Source of the DNA: Opitutia bacterium UBA7876
GTDB lineage: Bacteria; Verrucomicrobiota; Verrucomicrobiia; Opitutales; Seribacteraceae
Direction: 5' to 3'
Assembly (NCBI GenBank): GCA_002500665.1
Contig: DLRY01000018.1
Span: 85,169-140,656 of the forward strand
DNA length: 55,488 bases
Shown here: positions 32,801 to 41,728 of the stretch, one piece after another
Layout: each line of letters opens with the position of its first letter
Position numbering within the stretch: position 1 is the stretch's first letter
Program-made: the position numbers and the translations under genes
Notes under the pieces: generated by a model
Databases searched by the model: none
What the model saw: the letters and a program-made list of their open reading frames with translations, nothing else
What the model was told of the DNA's origin: nothing

Positions 32801-33640
32801 TCAGATAATGGAGGTTTTGTCGCAAAGGGCGAGTTTCTTCGCGACTTTGAGAGCCTGGACAGTTTCACGGACGTCGTGGGCCCGGATGATTTCAACCCCG
32901 TGGGAAAGAGCGCAGACCGCGGAGGCGATCGATCCCCCCATTCGGTCTCGGGGGTCGGGAGCGTCGCATAGCCCGTCTATCCAGGATTTACGGGAGGAAC
33001 CGAGAAGAGTTCCCCAGGCTTCGTCACGGAGAGCGGATAAGTTGCCCATGAGCTCGAGGTTGTGCTCCAGGGTCTTGCCGAAGCCTATGCCCGGGTCTAT
33101 CCAGACCCGGGGCAGGGCAAGGTTCGCCAAGCCCTCCTTTTTTTGGTCGAAGAAGGCCCGGACCTCGCCCAGGGCGTCGTCGTAGGCGGGGTCGTCCTGC
33201 ATGTCCTCTGGGGAGCCCTGGGCATGCATGAGCACAAAACCGGCTCCGTAGCGCTTGGCAAGCTCAAGGAGCTCGTGGTTTCCGCCGGAGACGTCGTTAA
33301 TCATATGGGCTCCCGCCTGCAGGGCGGCCCGGGCGACCGCTGGTTTGGTGGTATCGATGGAAATCATGAAACCTCCCCTCGGTAGTTTTTCAAGAACGGG
33401 GAGGACGCGGGACAATTCGTCCTGTTCGGAAACGCCTTTGCTGCCCGGGCGGGTGCTCTCGCCTCCCACGTCGATGACCTGGGCGCCTTCCTCGACCATG
33501 GCGAGGACCCGCTCAATGGCGACGGAAGGTTCGAGGAATGCCCCTCCGTCGCTGAAGGAGTCAGGTGTAAGGTTGAGGATTCCCATGACCGCGGGGAAGT
33601 GCAGTCGGCATTCCTGCCGGTTGAAAAGGTATTCAGGCAT
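32801..33640 (-). CDS. folP: Dihydropteroate synthase FolP
   Basis: Condenses p-aminobenzoate with hydroxymethyldihydropterin pyrophosphate to dihydropteroate; the sulfonamide target. 279 residues. The loops MGILNLTPDSFSDGG, IDVGGESTRPGS, ISIDTTKPAVARAAL, HMINDVSGG and VWIDPGIGFGKTLEHN, and the closing IIRAHDVRET, mark all main pterin and pABA sites. Its first 8 bases overlap the end of pabC and folB follows after 4 bases, so pABA supply and use are in one operon. Confidence 0.96.
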   Translation of the reverse strand: MPEYLFNRQECRLHFPAVMGILNLTPDSFSDGGAFLEPSVAIERVLAMVEEGAQVIDVGGESTRPGSKGVSEQDELSRVLPVLEKLPRGGFMISIDTTKPAVARAALQAGAHMINDVSGGNHELLELAKRYGAGFVLMHAQGSPEDMQDDPAYDDALGEVRAFFDQKKEGLANLALPRVWIDPGIGFGKTLEHNLELMGNLSALRDEAWGTLLGSSRKSWIDGLCDAPDPRDRMGGSIASAVCALSHGVEIIRAHDVRETVQALKVAKKLALCDKTSII

Positions 33641-34391
33641 TCTCGGCTGTGATCAAGTCTTCATAGATGGAGCGTATGAGCTGGAAAGTCGAGCATGAGG
33701 TTGATTTCCATCCGAGCTCGGGGATGGAGCGGAGGGGCGAGACTCCACGACCCGTCCCACAGAGAAGGATTTCCTCGTAGTCGGTTACCTCCTGCTCGGC
33801 GGGACGGGAGCGGATGATGGAAAAGTGCTCTTCCAAGCGCGGAAGGAGCTGATTGAGGACAATTCCCCGAAGAACTCCCGATTCCGGGATGGTGAGGGTT
33901 TCACCCTTTGCGAAAACCAGGTTGCAGGTTGCGCTCTCCCGCAGATCCCGAACCTCGGGGTCGATGATGATCCAGTCCTCATTGACCCGATCCAGTTCCG
34001 AAAGCCGGGCGTAGAGATCCTTATCAAGTGTCGACTTGGCCCTTGGTTCGGGTCGCCTGTGAACAAGCAGACGTCCCTTGACCGGTTCGCTCGACGGAGG
34101 GGATGCCCGGTGGGAAAAGCCTAGGCAGTCCTCAAAGAGGCAGATGCGGAGAAGACCCTCGAAACGCGAAGGGAGCGAAGGAAGAAAATCCGCCAACAGT
34201 TCTTCGAGCAAGCTCATGGGGGGAATCCACCTAAGACCGAGGATTTTGGCTGATTCCAGAAGTCGCTCCAGGTAGTCCCTGCGGAAGGGCAGAAGGGGAC
34301 CAGGAAAGACCCGTAGGGTACTGAAGGAGCCGTTTCGTCCCCAAGGCTCGGGGTGGTCGACGGATTGTCCTTGCTTATTCCAGGCAGGCAT
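33633..34391 (-). CDS. pabC: Aminodeoxychorismate lyase PabC (class IV PLP enzyme)
   Basis: 252 residues of the class IV aminotransferase fold. The PLP lysine is probably in AKSTLDKD; RESATCNLVFAKGETLTIPESGVLRGIV is the cofactor-phosphate region in altered form; and EEILLCGTGRGVSPL is the closing loop. In this position between pabA and folP it most likely releases pyruvate from aminodeoxychorismate to give p-aminobenzoate. The N-terminal arm is short and diverged, so the substrate is inferred from context. It overlaps pabA by 17 bases and folP by 8. Confidence 0.87.
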   Translation of the reverse strand: MPAWNKQGQSVDHPEPWGRNGSFSTLRVFPGPLLPFRRDYLERLLESAKILGLRWIPPMSLLEELLADFLPSLPSRFEGLLRICLFEDCLGFSHRASPPSSEPVKGRLLVHRRPEPRAKSTLDKDLYARLSELDRVNEDWIIIDPEVRDLRESATCNLVFAKGETLTIPESGVLRGIVLNQLLPRLEEHFSIIRSRPAEQEVTDYEEILLCGTGRGVSPLRSIPELGWKSTSCSTFQLIRSIYEDLITAENA

Positions 34392-34953
34392 GACGGACGT
34401 TCTCGATGAGGGACCGGCCCTCAGGGGTTAGGAAGGACTCCGGGTGGTACTGCAGGCCAAAGACGAGGCGATCGAGGTCCTCAAAGGAGAGGGGAGCCTT
34501 GCGGAGCGGGTCCTCTCCAGTGAAGACGAGGGAATTGGGGAGGCCGGCAAGGCTGGTCGGGTCGACCTGCAGTGAATGGTAGCGACCCACGCGCAGCGGG
34601 TTGGGCAGGTCCCGGTAGGTCATGGAATCGGGTCGGATGCTAATATCGGTCTCTACCCCGTGCAGGACCTGACCCTGCCTGACGATCCGAGCGCCCTCGC
34701 ACTCAAGGATGAGCTGAAAGCCTAGGCAAATTCCGAGAAGGGGCTTGCGCCCAACCCACTCGCCATAAAGGGATGCGGTCTCGGGATAGTGCGAAGGGTT
34801 TCCAGGGCCGGGCGAGAAGACGATCATTTCTGCCCTCTCGCAATCCTCATGCTCGACCACTCTGCGGTCAAGAACCGCAACCTCGTCGAAACCCGCTAGC
34901 AGGTGCTCGAGGTTGCGGGTGAAGGAGTCCTCGTGATCAACGAGCAGGATCAT
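34375..34953 (-). CDS. pabA: Aminodeoxychorismate synthase glutaminase subunit PabA
   Basis: 192 residues, a class I glutamine amidotransferase. The triad is visible: C76 in GICLGFQ, H170 and E172 in YHPESF. It frees ammonia from glutamine for PabB. Anthranilate synthase TrpG is very similar, and some bacteria share one subunit; the position directly after pabB, with an ATGA overlap (34950-34953), supports PabA. TrpG use for tryptophan is possible since no trpG is seen here. Confidence 0.93.
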   Translation of the reverse strand: MILLVDHEDSFTRNLEHLLAGFDEVAVLDRRVVEHEDCERAEMIVFSPGPGNPSHYPETASLYGEWVGRKPLLGICLGFQLILECEGARIVRQGQVLHGVETDISIRPDSMTYRDLPNPLRVGRYHSLQVDPTSLAGLPNSLVFTGEDPLRKAPLSFEDLDRLVFGLQYHPESFLTPEGRSLIENVRHACLE

Positions 34954-36194
34954 GCCAGAAGGTCAAGCAAGGCCTGGGCCTTGATCTTGTTTTCGTTATA
35001 CTCATAGCCGGGTGTGGAGTCCACCACGATGCCGCCACCCGCTTGGGCATAGCATCTCCCGCCCGTCACTAGCATGGAGCGGATGATGAGGTTTAGCCTG
35101 AGGTCGCCATCGTCGGAAATGATCCCGAAGCTGCCCGTATAGGGACCGCGGAAACAGGGTTCCAGCCTGTCGATCCATTCCATGGTCCGGATTTTCGGGC
35201 AGCCGGTAATGCTCCCGCCGGGCAACATGGCCTGCAGCAGGGAGGGGAGATCGGTTCCCTCCCGCAGCGTTCCCCGGATCGTGGAGACGAGGTGGTGAAG
35301 GTGGGCATAACTCTCGACTTCCCTAAAGCGGTCGATAGTGACGGAGCCGGGAATGCAGACCGTGGAAAGGTCGTTTCTTTCCAGGTCCACAAGCATGTTG
35401 TGCTCGGCTATTTCCTTGGGATCCCTCAGAAAGCGCTCGATAGCTGACTCATCGGACAGGAGTTTGTCCCGCTCGTAGGTTCCGCCGATTGGGCGGGTTA
35501 CGATTTCGTTCCCCTTGCGGTCGATCACCACCTCGGGAGAACAACTGATGATGGAGAACTCTTCCGTGTGCAGCAGAAAGGCCTCGGGGGCCGGGTTGGC
35601 CGTGCAGAGCCGATCGAAGGAAAGCAGGGGATCGATTCCGTTGCTCGACTCGAAACGCTGCGAAATCTTGATTTGGTAGGTCTCGCCATCGAGAATGGCC
35701 TCTCTCGCCCGAGAGAAAATCCCTTCGTATTGTTCGAAGCTCAGGTTGCAAGTGATGATTTTATCTCCGGTTTCGCGGTTTGCCTCTCGCTGGGCGGTGA
35801 AGTATGCAAGCGAAGATGCTAGATCCTTTGCCCTGTCTGGCACAGTGGACTCGATAAGGGTTTTGTCGGCATGCAGGTGGATGATCGTTTGGGGTCGGGC
35901 GAACCATCCCGGGGGCACGTCTACGTCACGAGAGGCCCGTAGATTCAGGCCCAAATGGGTGGCGAGGAACTCGTAGCCGAAGAAGCCGATCCACCCAGAG
36001 AAGGAAAATGATTCATCCATTGCCCGAGGCGAGAGCCTTCGAAAGGTTTTACCTGGAGTCGCAAGCGATGGCTCGAAGACCTCAGAGAAGTCGAGGTAGG
36101 CCAGAAATCCTCCAGCCGGGTCGGCCCGAATAACAAGGGGTGTGGCCTGCAGAGCCGCGAGGGCAGGTAGCGGGATGGGGTCGATCCGGTTCAT
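34950..36194 (-). CDS. pabB: Aminodeoxychorismate synthase component I PabB
   Basis: 414 residues from the ATG at 36194. The chorismate-binding domain carries the catalytic segment GGSITGCPKIRTMEW with the lysine that marks PabB, then PYTGSFGIISDDGDLRLN and GGGIVVDSTPGYEYNE. It adds the amino group to chorismate at C4 to give aminodeoxychorismate. Anthranilate synthase TrpE is the relative to exclude; the CPK motif and neighbours favour PabB. Its start overlaps the end of the HAD gene in an ATGA (36191-36194) and its stop overlaps pabA. Confidence 0.93.
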   Translation of the reverse strand: MNRIDPIPLPALAALQATPLVIRADPAGGFLAYLDFSEVFEPSLATPGKTFRRLSPRAMDESFSFSGWIGFFGYEFLATHLGLNLRASRDVDVPPGWFARPQTIIHLHADKTLIESTVPDRAKDLASSLAYFTAQREANRETGDKIITCNLSFEQYEGIFSRAREAILDGETYQIKISQRFESSNGIDPLLSFDRLCTANPAPEAFLLHTEEFSIISCSPEVVIDRKGNEIVTRPIGGTYERDKLLSDESAIERFLRDPKEIAEHNMLVDLERNDLSTVCIPGSVTIDRFREVESYAHLHHLVSTIRGTLREGTDLPSLLQAMLPGGSITGCPKIRTMEWIDRLEPCFRGPYTGSFGIISDDGDLRLNLIIRSMLVTGGRCYAQAGGGIVVDSTPGYEYNENKIKAQALLDLLA

Positions 36195-36868
36195 CTGGGC
36201 AGAATCTCGAGAAGTTCCTTGAAGCTCGTGATCTGGTCTTGCTCGATGACTGGTCGCCCGAAAAGAAGGGCTGACCATCCGGCCTTTTTAGCCCCCAGAA
36301 AGTCCCTGGAGTGACTGTCACCGAGATGGAGGAAGTGCGAGGGGTTCTTGTTGAACCGTCTTTCCACTTTTCGGAATATTTCCAGGTCGGGCTTTTCAAC
36401 CCCGAGCTCGGAAGAGATGAAGATTTCATCGAAGATACGGTCGATCTCGAGGTCCGCCAAAACGGAGCGCAGACGCGAATCGTTGTTGGAAAGCACGGCC
36501 AGGCGATAGCCCCTGCTATTTAGTTCGGCGAGGGTTTCGCTTGCCCCTTCCGCTAGGCGCCAGTGATCTCCGCGGGCAAAGAGTTCCCACAATTCCTCAA
36601 AGAGCGGGTCCAGCTCCCGTCCATCGGAAAAGGCCTGAAAGACCTCCAGTACGACCTTTCTCCAGAAATCCTTCTCTTCACCCATAGTTGCCTTTTGGTC
36701 CTTCTGGATTTTTCCGAAAATTTCGTAGAACCTGGCGTCGACCTCCTCGTCTTGCACGGAAATCCCGAAAGCGCGGGCCGTTTTTCCATAGACGGCTCCG
36801 ACCGAGGGCCAGGGCCTGATAAGGGTCCCAGCTGCATCTACGGTGAGGACGTGAGGAGGGTTTTGCAT
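36191..36868 (-). CDS. HAD-superfamily hydrolase (HDHD3-like), head of folate cluster
   Basis: 225 residues of the HAD fold. Motif I reads D11-A-A-G-T15 rather than DxDGT, so the general-acid second aspartate is replaced by alanine, as in HDHD3-like proteins; the nucleophile D11 is kept. Motif II (LSNND), the motif III lysine (EKPDLEIF) and motif IV (GDSHSRD) are present. As first gene of the pab/fol operon it could be the missing dihydroneopterin phosphate phosphatase, but the altered motif I makes catalysis uncertain; this is inference from context. Confidence 0.85.
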   Translation of the reverse strand: MQNPPHVLTVDAAGTLIRPWPSVGAVYGKTARAFGISVQDEEVDARFYEIFGKIQKDQKATMGEEKDFWRKVVLEVFQAFSDGRELDPLFEELWELFARGDHWRLAEGASETLAELNSRGYRLAVLSNNDSRLRSVLADLEIDRIFDEIFISSELGVEKPDLEIFRKVERRFNKNPSHFLHLGDSHSRDFLGAKKAGWSALLFGRPVIEQDQITSFKELLEILPR

Positions 36869-36912
36869 GGACTTGGAGTTTTTTCTCTTTAGCAGTTGGA
36901 GAAAGTGAAAAA

Positions 36913-37941
36913 ATGCGCAACAGGCAACGTCATAAAAATGAGAGACGGAAAAGCATGCTAGTTTTACCTCGCGGCTTGGGCTTTCCGCTTTCCTTGCTCG
37001 TGGTTTGCGGACTTGCTTGGGCGTCGCCCTCTCTGGGCATGAGGGAGGGCCCCTTTTTGCCCGAAATCACTAGCCTGATCGCGGTATTCGTCATTTTTCT
37101 GGTCCAAGGCTGGAATCTCGATCTGAGACGCCTCAGGGCGGCCTATTCGAGAAAGAGTGTGGCGCTTTCCCTTCATCCGTTCATTTTTCTGGTCCCTGCC
37201 ATGCTCGTTCTGCTTGCCTATGCCCTGGATTTGGCTCCGGCAGGGTGGAGCCAGGCAATCCTTTTCCTCGCCATTCTACCCACCACGATATCCAGCTGTG
37301 TAGTCTTTACCCGGTTGGCGGGAGGAGACGCCGACGAGGCCCTGGGCCATGCGACCTTTTCGAATTTGCTGGCCGTAGTATGGGTTCCGGTGGCATGGGG
37401 GGCTTTTCTTTCGTCGGACGGGGAGTCCGTTGGGGTCACTCAATCGATGGGTCTTTTCCTCGGCGACTTGCTCGTGCTTATGATTCTTCCTTGTCTTGTG
37501 GGTTGGTGGTCTAGGAAAAAAATGGAGGATCGCTTGGGGGCTCTCCAGGGGAAGTGGATGCAACTGGTTCCCTTCGGCTGTATCCTGGTCCTTGCTTATT
37601 TTTCATTTTGTCCCCTATTCGGCGATCGCTTCATTGAGGACTTGCGGTCCGAGGCGGTCGGTTTGGCTGCTTTTATCTGCGGGTTTCTCGTCCTGGTCAC
37701 CTTGCTGGCCTGGTTTGCCGGGAGAGCGGTCTCCAGCAGGCCCGAGACGAGGCTGGCCTTTTTCTTTTGCGCCGGTCAGAAATCACTTGCGGTGGGACTT
37801 CCCATGGCCCATCTCCTCGTTGGCCCCGATCACTCTGCCGTCGGCGAGCTGGTCTTTCCCCTGGTTCTCTTTCATTTCGGCCAGCTGCTTCTAGGTTCGC
37901 TTTTGCTCGGCATCTTGGGCGGGGGGCGTTCCACACGTTAA
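36913..37941 (+). CDS. SLC10A7-like bile acid:sodium symporter family protein
   Basis: 342 residues from the ATG at 36913 (or 328 from 36955, which puts the first helix near the start). About ten membrane helices. Family marks of the SLC10A7 branch of the BASS superfamily: FLVQGWNLDLRRLR, LAILPTTISSCVVFTRLAGGD, ATFSNLLAVVWVP and FFCAGQKSLAVGLPMA. Transport substrate unknown; the human relative affects calcium and Golgi homeostasis and other BASS members carry organic anions with sodium. Only 44 bases separate it from the divergent folate operon start. Confidence 0.9.
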   Translation: MRNRQRHKNERRKSMLVLPRGLGFPLSLLVVCGLAWASPSLGMREGPFLPEITSLIAVFVIFLVQGWNLDLRRLRAAYSRKSVALSLHPFIFLVPAMLVLLAYALDLAPAGWSQAILFLAILPTTISSCVVFTRLAGGDADEALGHATFSNLLAVVWVPVAWGAFLSSDGESVGVTQSMGLFLGDLLVLMILPCLVGWWSRKKMEDRLGALQGKWMQLVPFGCILVLAYFSFCPLFGDRFIEDLRSEAVGLAAFICGFLVLVTLLAWFAGRAVSSRPETRLAFFFCAGQKSLAVGLPMAHLLVGPDHSAVGELVFPLVLFHFGQLLLGSLLLGILGGGRSTR

Positions 37942-37995
37942 CAAGATTCTTTCTTTTTGATTGAAGGCGAAGTCCATACGTAGGAAGAACGGTTC

Positions 37996-38808
37996 GTGAT
38001 CTGCAAGAGTTTCAAAGATAAGGAAAAGATGAGGCGGGCGGGGCGTTCGGCGGCGACCGTCTTGGATCGTCTTTGCAAGATGGTGAAGCCCGGCATGAGC
38101 ACCTTGGAACTCGATGAGGCGGGGGGGGCGCTGATGGATGAGCTCGGGGTGAAGAGCGCCTGCAAGGGTTATCGTTCCGGGCACCGGGTCTTCCCCTCCT
38201 ACACCTGCCTTTCGGTCAACGAGGAGGTGGTGCATGGGATCGGCGTGAAGGACAGGGTTCTCAAGGAGGGGGACGTCATTTCGGTCGACGTCTGCATACG
38301 CGAAGACGGCATGATCGGCGACAATTGCAGGACCGTGCCAGTCGGCCCGGTCAGGCCCGAGGTCTCTCGTTTGCTCAAGGTTACCGAGGAGTCCCTTTAC
38401 CTGGGGATGAGCGAGGCGATCCACAAGAACCGCGTCGGAGACGTGTCGGAGGCCGTCCAGTCCCATGTCGAGAAGGCCGGTTTTGCGGTCATTACGAATT
38501 TCGTAGGCCATGGGGTGGGGCGCTCCTTGCACGAGGATCCGCAGATTCCAAATTTCGGAAAAGCCGGAACGGGGTCGAAATTCAAGAAGGGCATGGCTAT
38601 CTGCATCGAGCCGATGGTCAACATGAAGAGCGCCCAGATCCGCATGGCCAAGGACGGATGGACTGCCTTGGCGGTGGACGGCCTTCCATCCGCGCACTTC
38701 GAGCACACTCTCCTGGTGGACGATGGAAAGCCCGAGATTCTTACCATTCCTGAGGGGTATGAGGGAGCGGAGGATTTTTTCTCGGCTAAATTGGCCGAGG
38801 TGGCCTGA
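37996..38808 (+). CDS. map: Methionine aminopeptidase, type I
   Basis: Removes the N-terminal methionine from new proteins. 270 residues starting with GTG at 37996; an AGGAAG lies 9 bases upstream as Shine-Dalgarno. Metal ligands D98 (ISVDVC), D109 (GDNC), H172 (VGHGVG), E205 (IEPM) and E236 (HFEHT) are all present, and there is no SEC-C or linker extension. A TTGATT box (37957-37962) precedes it. The exonuclease-like gene follows after 12 bases and is probably co-transcribed. Confidence 0.95.
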   Translation: MICKSFKDKEKMRRAGRSAATVLDRLCKMVKPGMSTLELDEAGGALMDELGVKSACKGYRSGHRVFPSYTCLSVNEEVVHGIGVKDRVLKEGDVISVDVCIREDGMIGDNCRTVPVGPVRPEVSRLLKVTEESLYLGMSEAIHKNRVGDVSEAVQSHVEKAGFAVITNFVGHGVGRSLHEDPQIPNFGKAGTGSKFKKGMAICIEPMVNMKSAQIRMAKDGWTALAVDGLPSAHFEHTLLVDDGKPEILTIPEGYEGAEDFFSAKLAEVA

Positions 38809-38820
38809 TTCCCTACTGGT

Positions 38821-39690
38821 ATGCTAAAGCTACTTGCAGATACCGTCTTTTCCTTCGACGTGGAATGGATTCCCGATCCCAGGGCTGCGGAGATTCTTCA
38901 TGAAACTCCCTCCGCGGATGGACCGGGAGAAGAGGCTCGGGCATCGTTCGAGGCCCTCTGGTCGGGGTATCGCAAGGATAGCGACCCGGATGATTTCCAA
39001 CCCTACTTGAAGACCATCCTTTGCCGGATAATTTCATTGGCGGGTATCCTGCGCGAGAAGTCTCCGGGCGGCGTTCCAAGCTTGAAGCTCGTCTCTCTCC
39101 CGGTCGATCCCGGTGACCCTGCCAAGTGTGAGGAGAAGGTTCTGCTTTCCAATTTCCTCAAGTCGGTCGGCAGGCGCAAGCCCCAGTTGGTCGGCTACAA
39201 CTCGGCTCAGGCCGACTTGCCGATCATCGTTCAGCGCTCCATCGTCAACGGTTTGCCTGGTTTCGGCTTTTCAGACCGGCCCGACAAGCCCTGGCTCGGG
39301 GTCGACTACTTCGATTCCCGTAATTCAGAATACAGCGTCGACTTGGTTGATGCGATGGGACAATACCGAGACCGGCCTTCTCTTCATCAGGCCGCGACCT
39401 TGAGCGGGATACCAGGAAAAATCGATGTGAGTGGGGGGTCCGTTGCCGAGATGTGGCTACAGGGTAAATTGGCTGAGATCGTCGCATATAATGAATTCGA
39501 CGCCTTCACTACCCACTTGTTGTGGGCGAGACTGGCTCATTTTTCAGGTCTCCTCGACTCGGGCGAATATCGGGCCGAGCAGGATGCGGTGAGGGATTTG
39601 CTGGAGTCCGAAATCTCCGAGGGCAAGGCCCACTTGGAAAAGTTCGTCACGGAATGGGATCGTCTTCTGGCCCTTACGGGACAGAATTGA
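38821..39690 (+). CDS. Predicted 3'-5' exonuclease, PolB exonuclease-domain related
   Basis: 289 residues of the DEDDy exonuclease type related to the proofreading domain of DNA polymerase B (Pfam DNA_pol_B_exo2). Acidic motifs: FSFDVEW (D13, E15), GYNSAQADLP (N127 to D132), and VAYNEFDAFTTHLLW (Y223, D227), giving the DxE...Nx3-4D...YxxxD arrangement. No polymerase domain is attached. Its role in DNA or RNA processing is unknown. Starts 12 bases after map; the MoxR operon begins 97 bases later. Confidence 0.88.
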   Translation: MLKLLADTVFSFDVEWIPDPRAAEILHETPSADGPGEEARASFEALWSGYRKDSDPDDFQPYLKTILCRIISLAGILREKSPGGVPSLKLVSLPVDPGDPAKCEEKVLLSNFLKSVGRRKPQLVGYNSAQADLPIIVQRSIVNGLPGFGFSDRPDKPWLGVDYFDSRNSEYSVDLVDAMGQYRDRPSLHQAATLSGIPGKIDVSGGSVAEMWLQGKLAEIVAYNEFDAFTTHLLWARLAHFSGLLDSGEYRAEQDAVRDLLESEISEGKAHLEKFVTEWDRLLALTGQN

Positions 39691-39750
39691 TGAGAGATGG
39701 ATTTTTATTTTTTATTTGTCGGTTTTGTTTAATTCTGGCGCAAGAGAGGA

Positions 39751-39779
39751 TTGTCCTTTTTTCTAGAACCCAACCTAAA
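39751..39779 (+). promoter_or_regulatory. Candidate promoter of the MoxR/VWA operon
   Basis: TTGTCC at 39751-39756 and CCTAAA at 39774-39779 are 17 bases apart; the predicted start is about 39786, two bases before the MoxR ATG. Both boxes are imperfect. Confidence 0.35.
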
Positions 39780-39787
39780 ACCATTTT

Positions 39788-40783
39788 ATGAGCAAATCGG
39801 AACAAGCCGAAGACGCCCTCTCGCGTCTAAACGAAACACGCGACCGCCTGCTGGTTGAAATCCGGAAGGGCATCATCGGCCAGGACGAGGTTATCGAGCA
39901 GTTGCTGGTCACCCTGTTGGCCCGTGGTCACTGTCTGCTGACGGGGATTCCCGGCTTGGGCAAGACGCTTCTCGTCAAGACCCTGAGCAAATGCCTCAGC
40001 CTGAGCTTCAAGCGAATCCAGTTCACGCCCGACCTAATGCCCGCCGACGTGGTCGGTTCCGAAGTGGTGGACGAGGATCCCAAGACGGGTAAGCGGAGCT
40101 TTCGCTTTTCAGCGGGACCGATCTTCTCCAACGTTGTCCTGGCCGACGAGATCAACCGTACTCCCCCGAAAACCCAAGCCGCGCTGCTGGAAGCCATGGA
40201 GGAGAGGCAGGTTACCGTCTCGGGCGAGACCCGTCCGCTTGATGCGCCCTTCCTAGTCCTCGCGACCCAGAACCCTATCGAGCTCGAGGGCACCTATCCC
40301 TTGCCCGAAGCGCAGCTGGACCGCTTCCTCCTTAATCCGGTGATCCAATATCTTCCGGTGGAAGATGAGATCAAGATGGTAAGCGAGACGACTGGGCTTG
40401 ATCGCGAGGAACCGGAGGCCGTCCTTGAGGCCGAGGATATCCTTACCCTGCAATCCCTGGTGCGCCAAGTGCCGGCTCCCGAGAATGTGGTGGCCTATGC
40501 CGTTGGCCTGGCAACTGGTTCTCGTCCCCAAGCCGAGAGCTGCGATGAGTGGACTAGCAAGAGAGTCAAGTGGGGAGCCGGATCACGCGGAGCCCAAGCC
40601 CTTATTCTCGCCTCCAAGGCCAGAGCCCTGCTTGCGGGTCGAGCGAATGCGTCTTGCGAGGATGTGGCTGCGATGGCCAAGTCAGCCCTTCGCCACCGGG
40701 TGCTACCGAGTTTCTTCGCCGAGTCGGAAGGCTTGGGGTCGGACGAGATCATCGATCACCTGCTCGAAACGATCTCGGCCTGA
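39788..40783 (+). CDS. MoxR-family AAA+ ATPase
   Basis: 331 residues. Walker A GIPGLGKTL (53-61), Walker B VVLADE (116-121), and the MoxR marks PADVVGSEVVD and EINRTPPKTQAALLEAMEER are clear, with the helical lid domain following (about 230-331). MoxR ATPases act as chaperones that load metal cofactors or activate VWA-domain partners. It is the first gene of a nine-gene run and lies 20 bases before the DUF58 gene, its usual partner. Cytosolic, on the inner face of the membrane complex. Confidence 0.96.
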   Translation: MSKSEQAEDALSRLNETRDRLLVEIRKGIIGQDEVIEQLLVTLLARGHCLLTGIPGLGKTLLVKTLSKCLSLSFKRIQFTPDLMPADVVGSEVVDEDPKTGKRSFRFSAGPIFSNVVLADEINRTPPKTQAALLEAMEERQVTVSGETRPLDAPFLVLATQNPIELEGTYPLPEAQLDRFLLNPVIQYLPVEDEIKMVSETTGLDREEPEAVLEAEDILTLQSLVRQVPAPENVVAYAVGLATGSRPQAESCDEWTSKRVKWGAGSRGAQALILASKARALLAGRANASCEDVAAMAKSALRHRVLPSFFAESEGLGSDEIIDHLLETISA

Positions 40784-40803
40784 GTTTCCCCCCTTCCCGC
40801 TGA

Positions 40804-41712
40804 ATGGTGGTCAGTCCCGTGGATAATTCGCTTCTCGATCCCGCTTACCTCAAGGGCATAGAGGACTATTCTCTGCTTGCCCGTGTGGTCGTAGATGGGG
40901 CTATGCCGGGTATTCATCGCAGCCTTCGGCAGGGGCGCGGAAACGAGTTCTTCCAGTACAGGCCCTACGAGAATGGGGAAGACCTCAAGGTGGTAGACTG
41001 GAGGGTTTTTGCCAAGCGGGACGAACTGGTGGCCAAGACCTTCCAGGAGGATACGAATTTTACTCTTTATCTCGTCATGGATGCAAGCGACTCCATGGGG
41101 TATCAGGGCAAGCGAGCCTCCTGCACCAAGCTACGCTATGCCAGTATGCTCGCCGCCTGCTTTGCGTATCTTGCCCACAGGCAGGGAGACCGTTTCGGTC
41201 TATTTGCTTATTCCGACGAGATTCGGCACTGGATCCGCCCGAAATCGGGAAGCGGTCACCTCAACAGGCTCCTGACCGCAATAGGTTCCCTCGAGCCGGC
41301 CGGCCGGAATGATCACGAGCGTTTATGGGACAGGTTGGCGGCCGGCTTGCCCGGGCGGACCATGGTGGTTTTCCTGTCGGACTTCCTCGAGGCGGAGGAT
41401 ACCTTGAGCGAACGCTTGCGTTTTTCCCTTTCCTCTCGCTACGAGTGCCTGTGCCTGCAGGTGCTTGACCCGGACGAGGAGGATCTTCCCCAGGCCGAGG
41501 CAGTGCGCTTTGCGGAAATGGAGGGTGAGCGCGAAATTTCAAGCTCCCCACCGGCAATTCTTGATAAATACCAGGAGGACATGTCTCAATTCGTCGAAAA
41601 CCTGAGGGGTAAACTGGCTTCCGTCTCGGCGGAGTTCGAGAGCCTGCGCACGGATCGCGACCTGGGCCATGCCCTCAGGCGCTTCCTCGGCGCAAGGAAC
41701 AGAAAGACATGA
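40804..41712 (+). CDS. DUF58/VWA-type protein
   Basis: 302 residues. The DUF58 signature YRPYENGEDLKVVDWR (52-67) is followed by a VWA-like MIDAS segment MDASDSM (D93, S95, S97). No membrane helix. In MoxR operons DUF58 proteins are thought to be the direct substrate or adaptor of the ATPase. The next gene starts 16 bases after its stop. Confidence 0.94.
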   Translation: MVVSPVDNSLLDPAYLKGIEDYSLLARVVVDGAMPGIHRSLRQGRGNEFFQYRPYENGEDLKVVDWRVFAKRDELVAKTFQEDTNFTLYLVMDASDSMGYQGKRASCTKLRYASMLAACFAYLAHRQGDRFGLFAYSDEIRHWIRPKSGSGHLNRLLTAIGSLEPAGRNDHERLWDRLAAGLPGRTMVVFLSDFLEAEDTLSERLRFSLSSRYECLCLQVLDPDEEDLPQAEAVRFAEMEGEREISSSPPAILDKYQEDMSQFVENLRGKLASVSAEFESLRTDRDLGHALRRFLGARNRKT

Positions 41713-41728
41713 CGCTCGTCCTAGAGGG

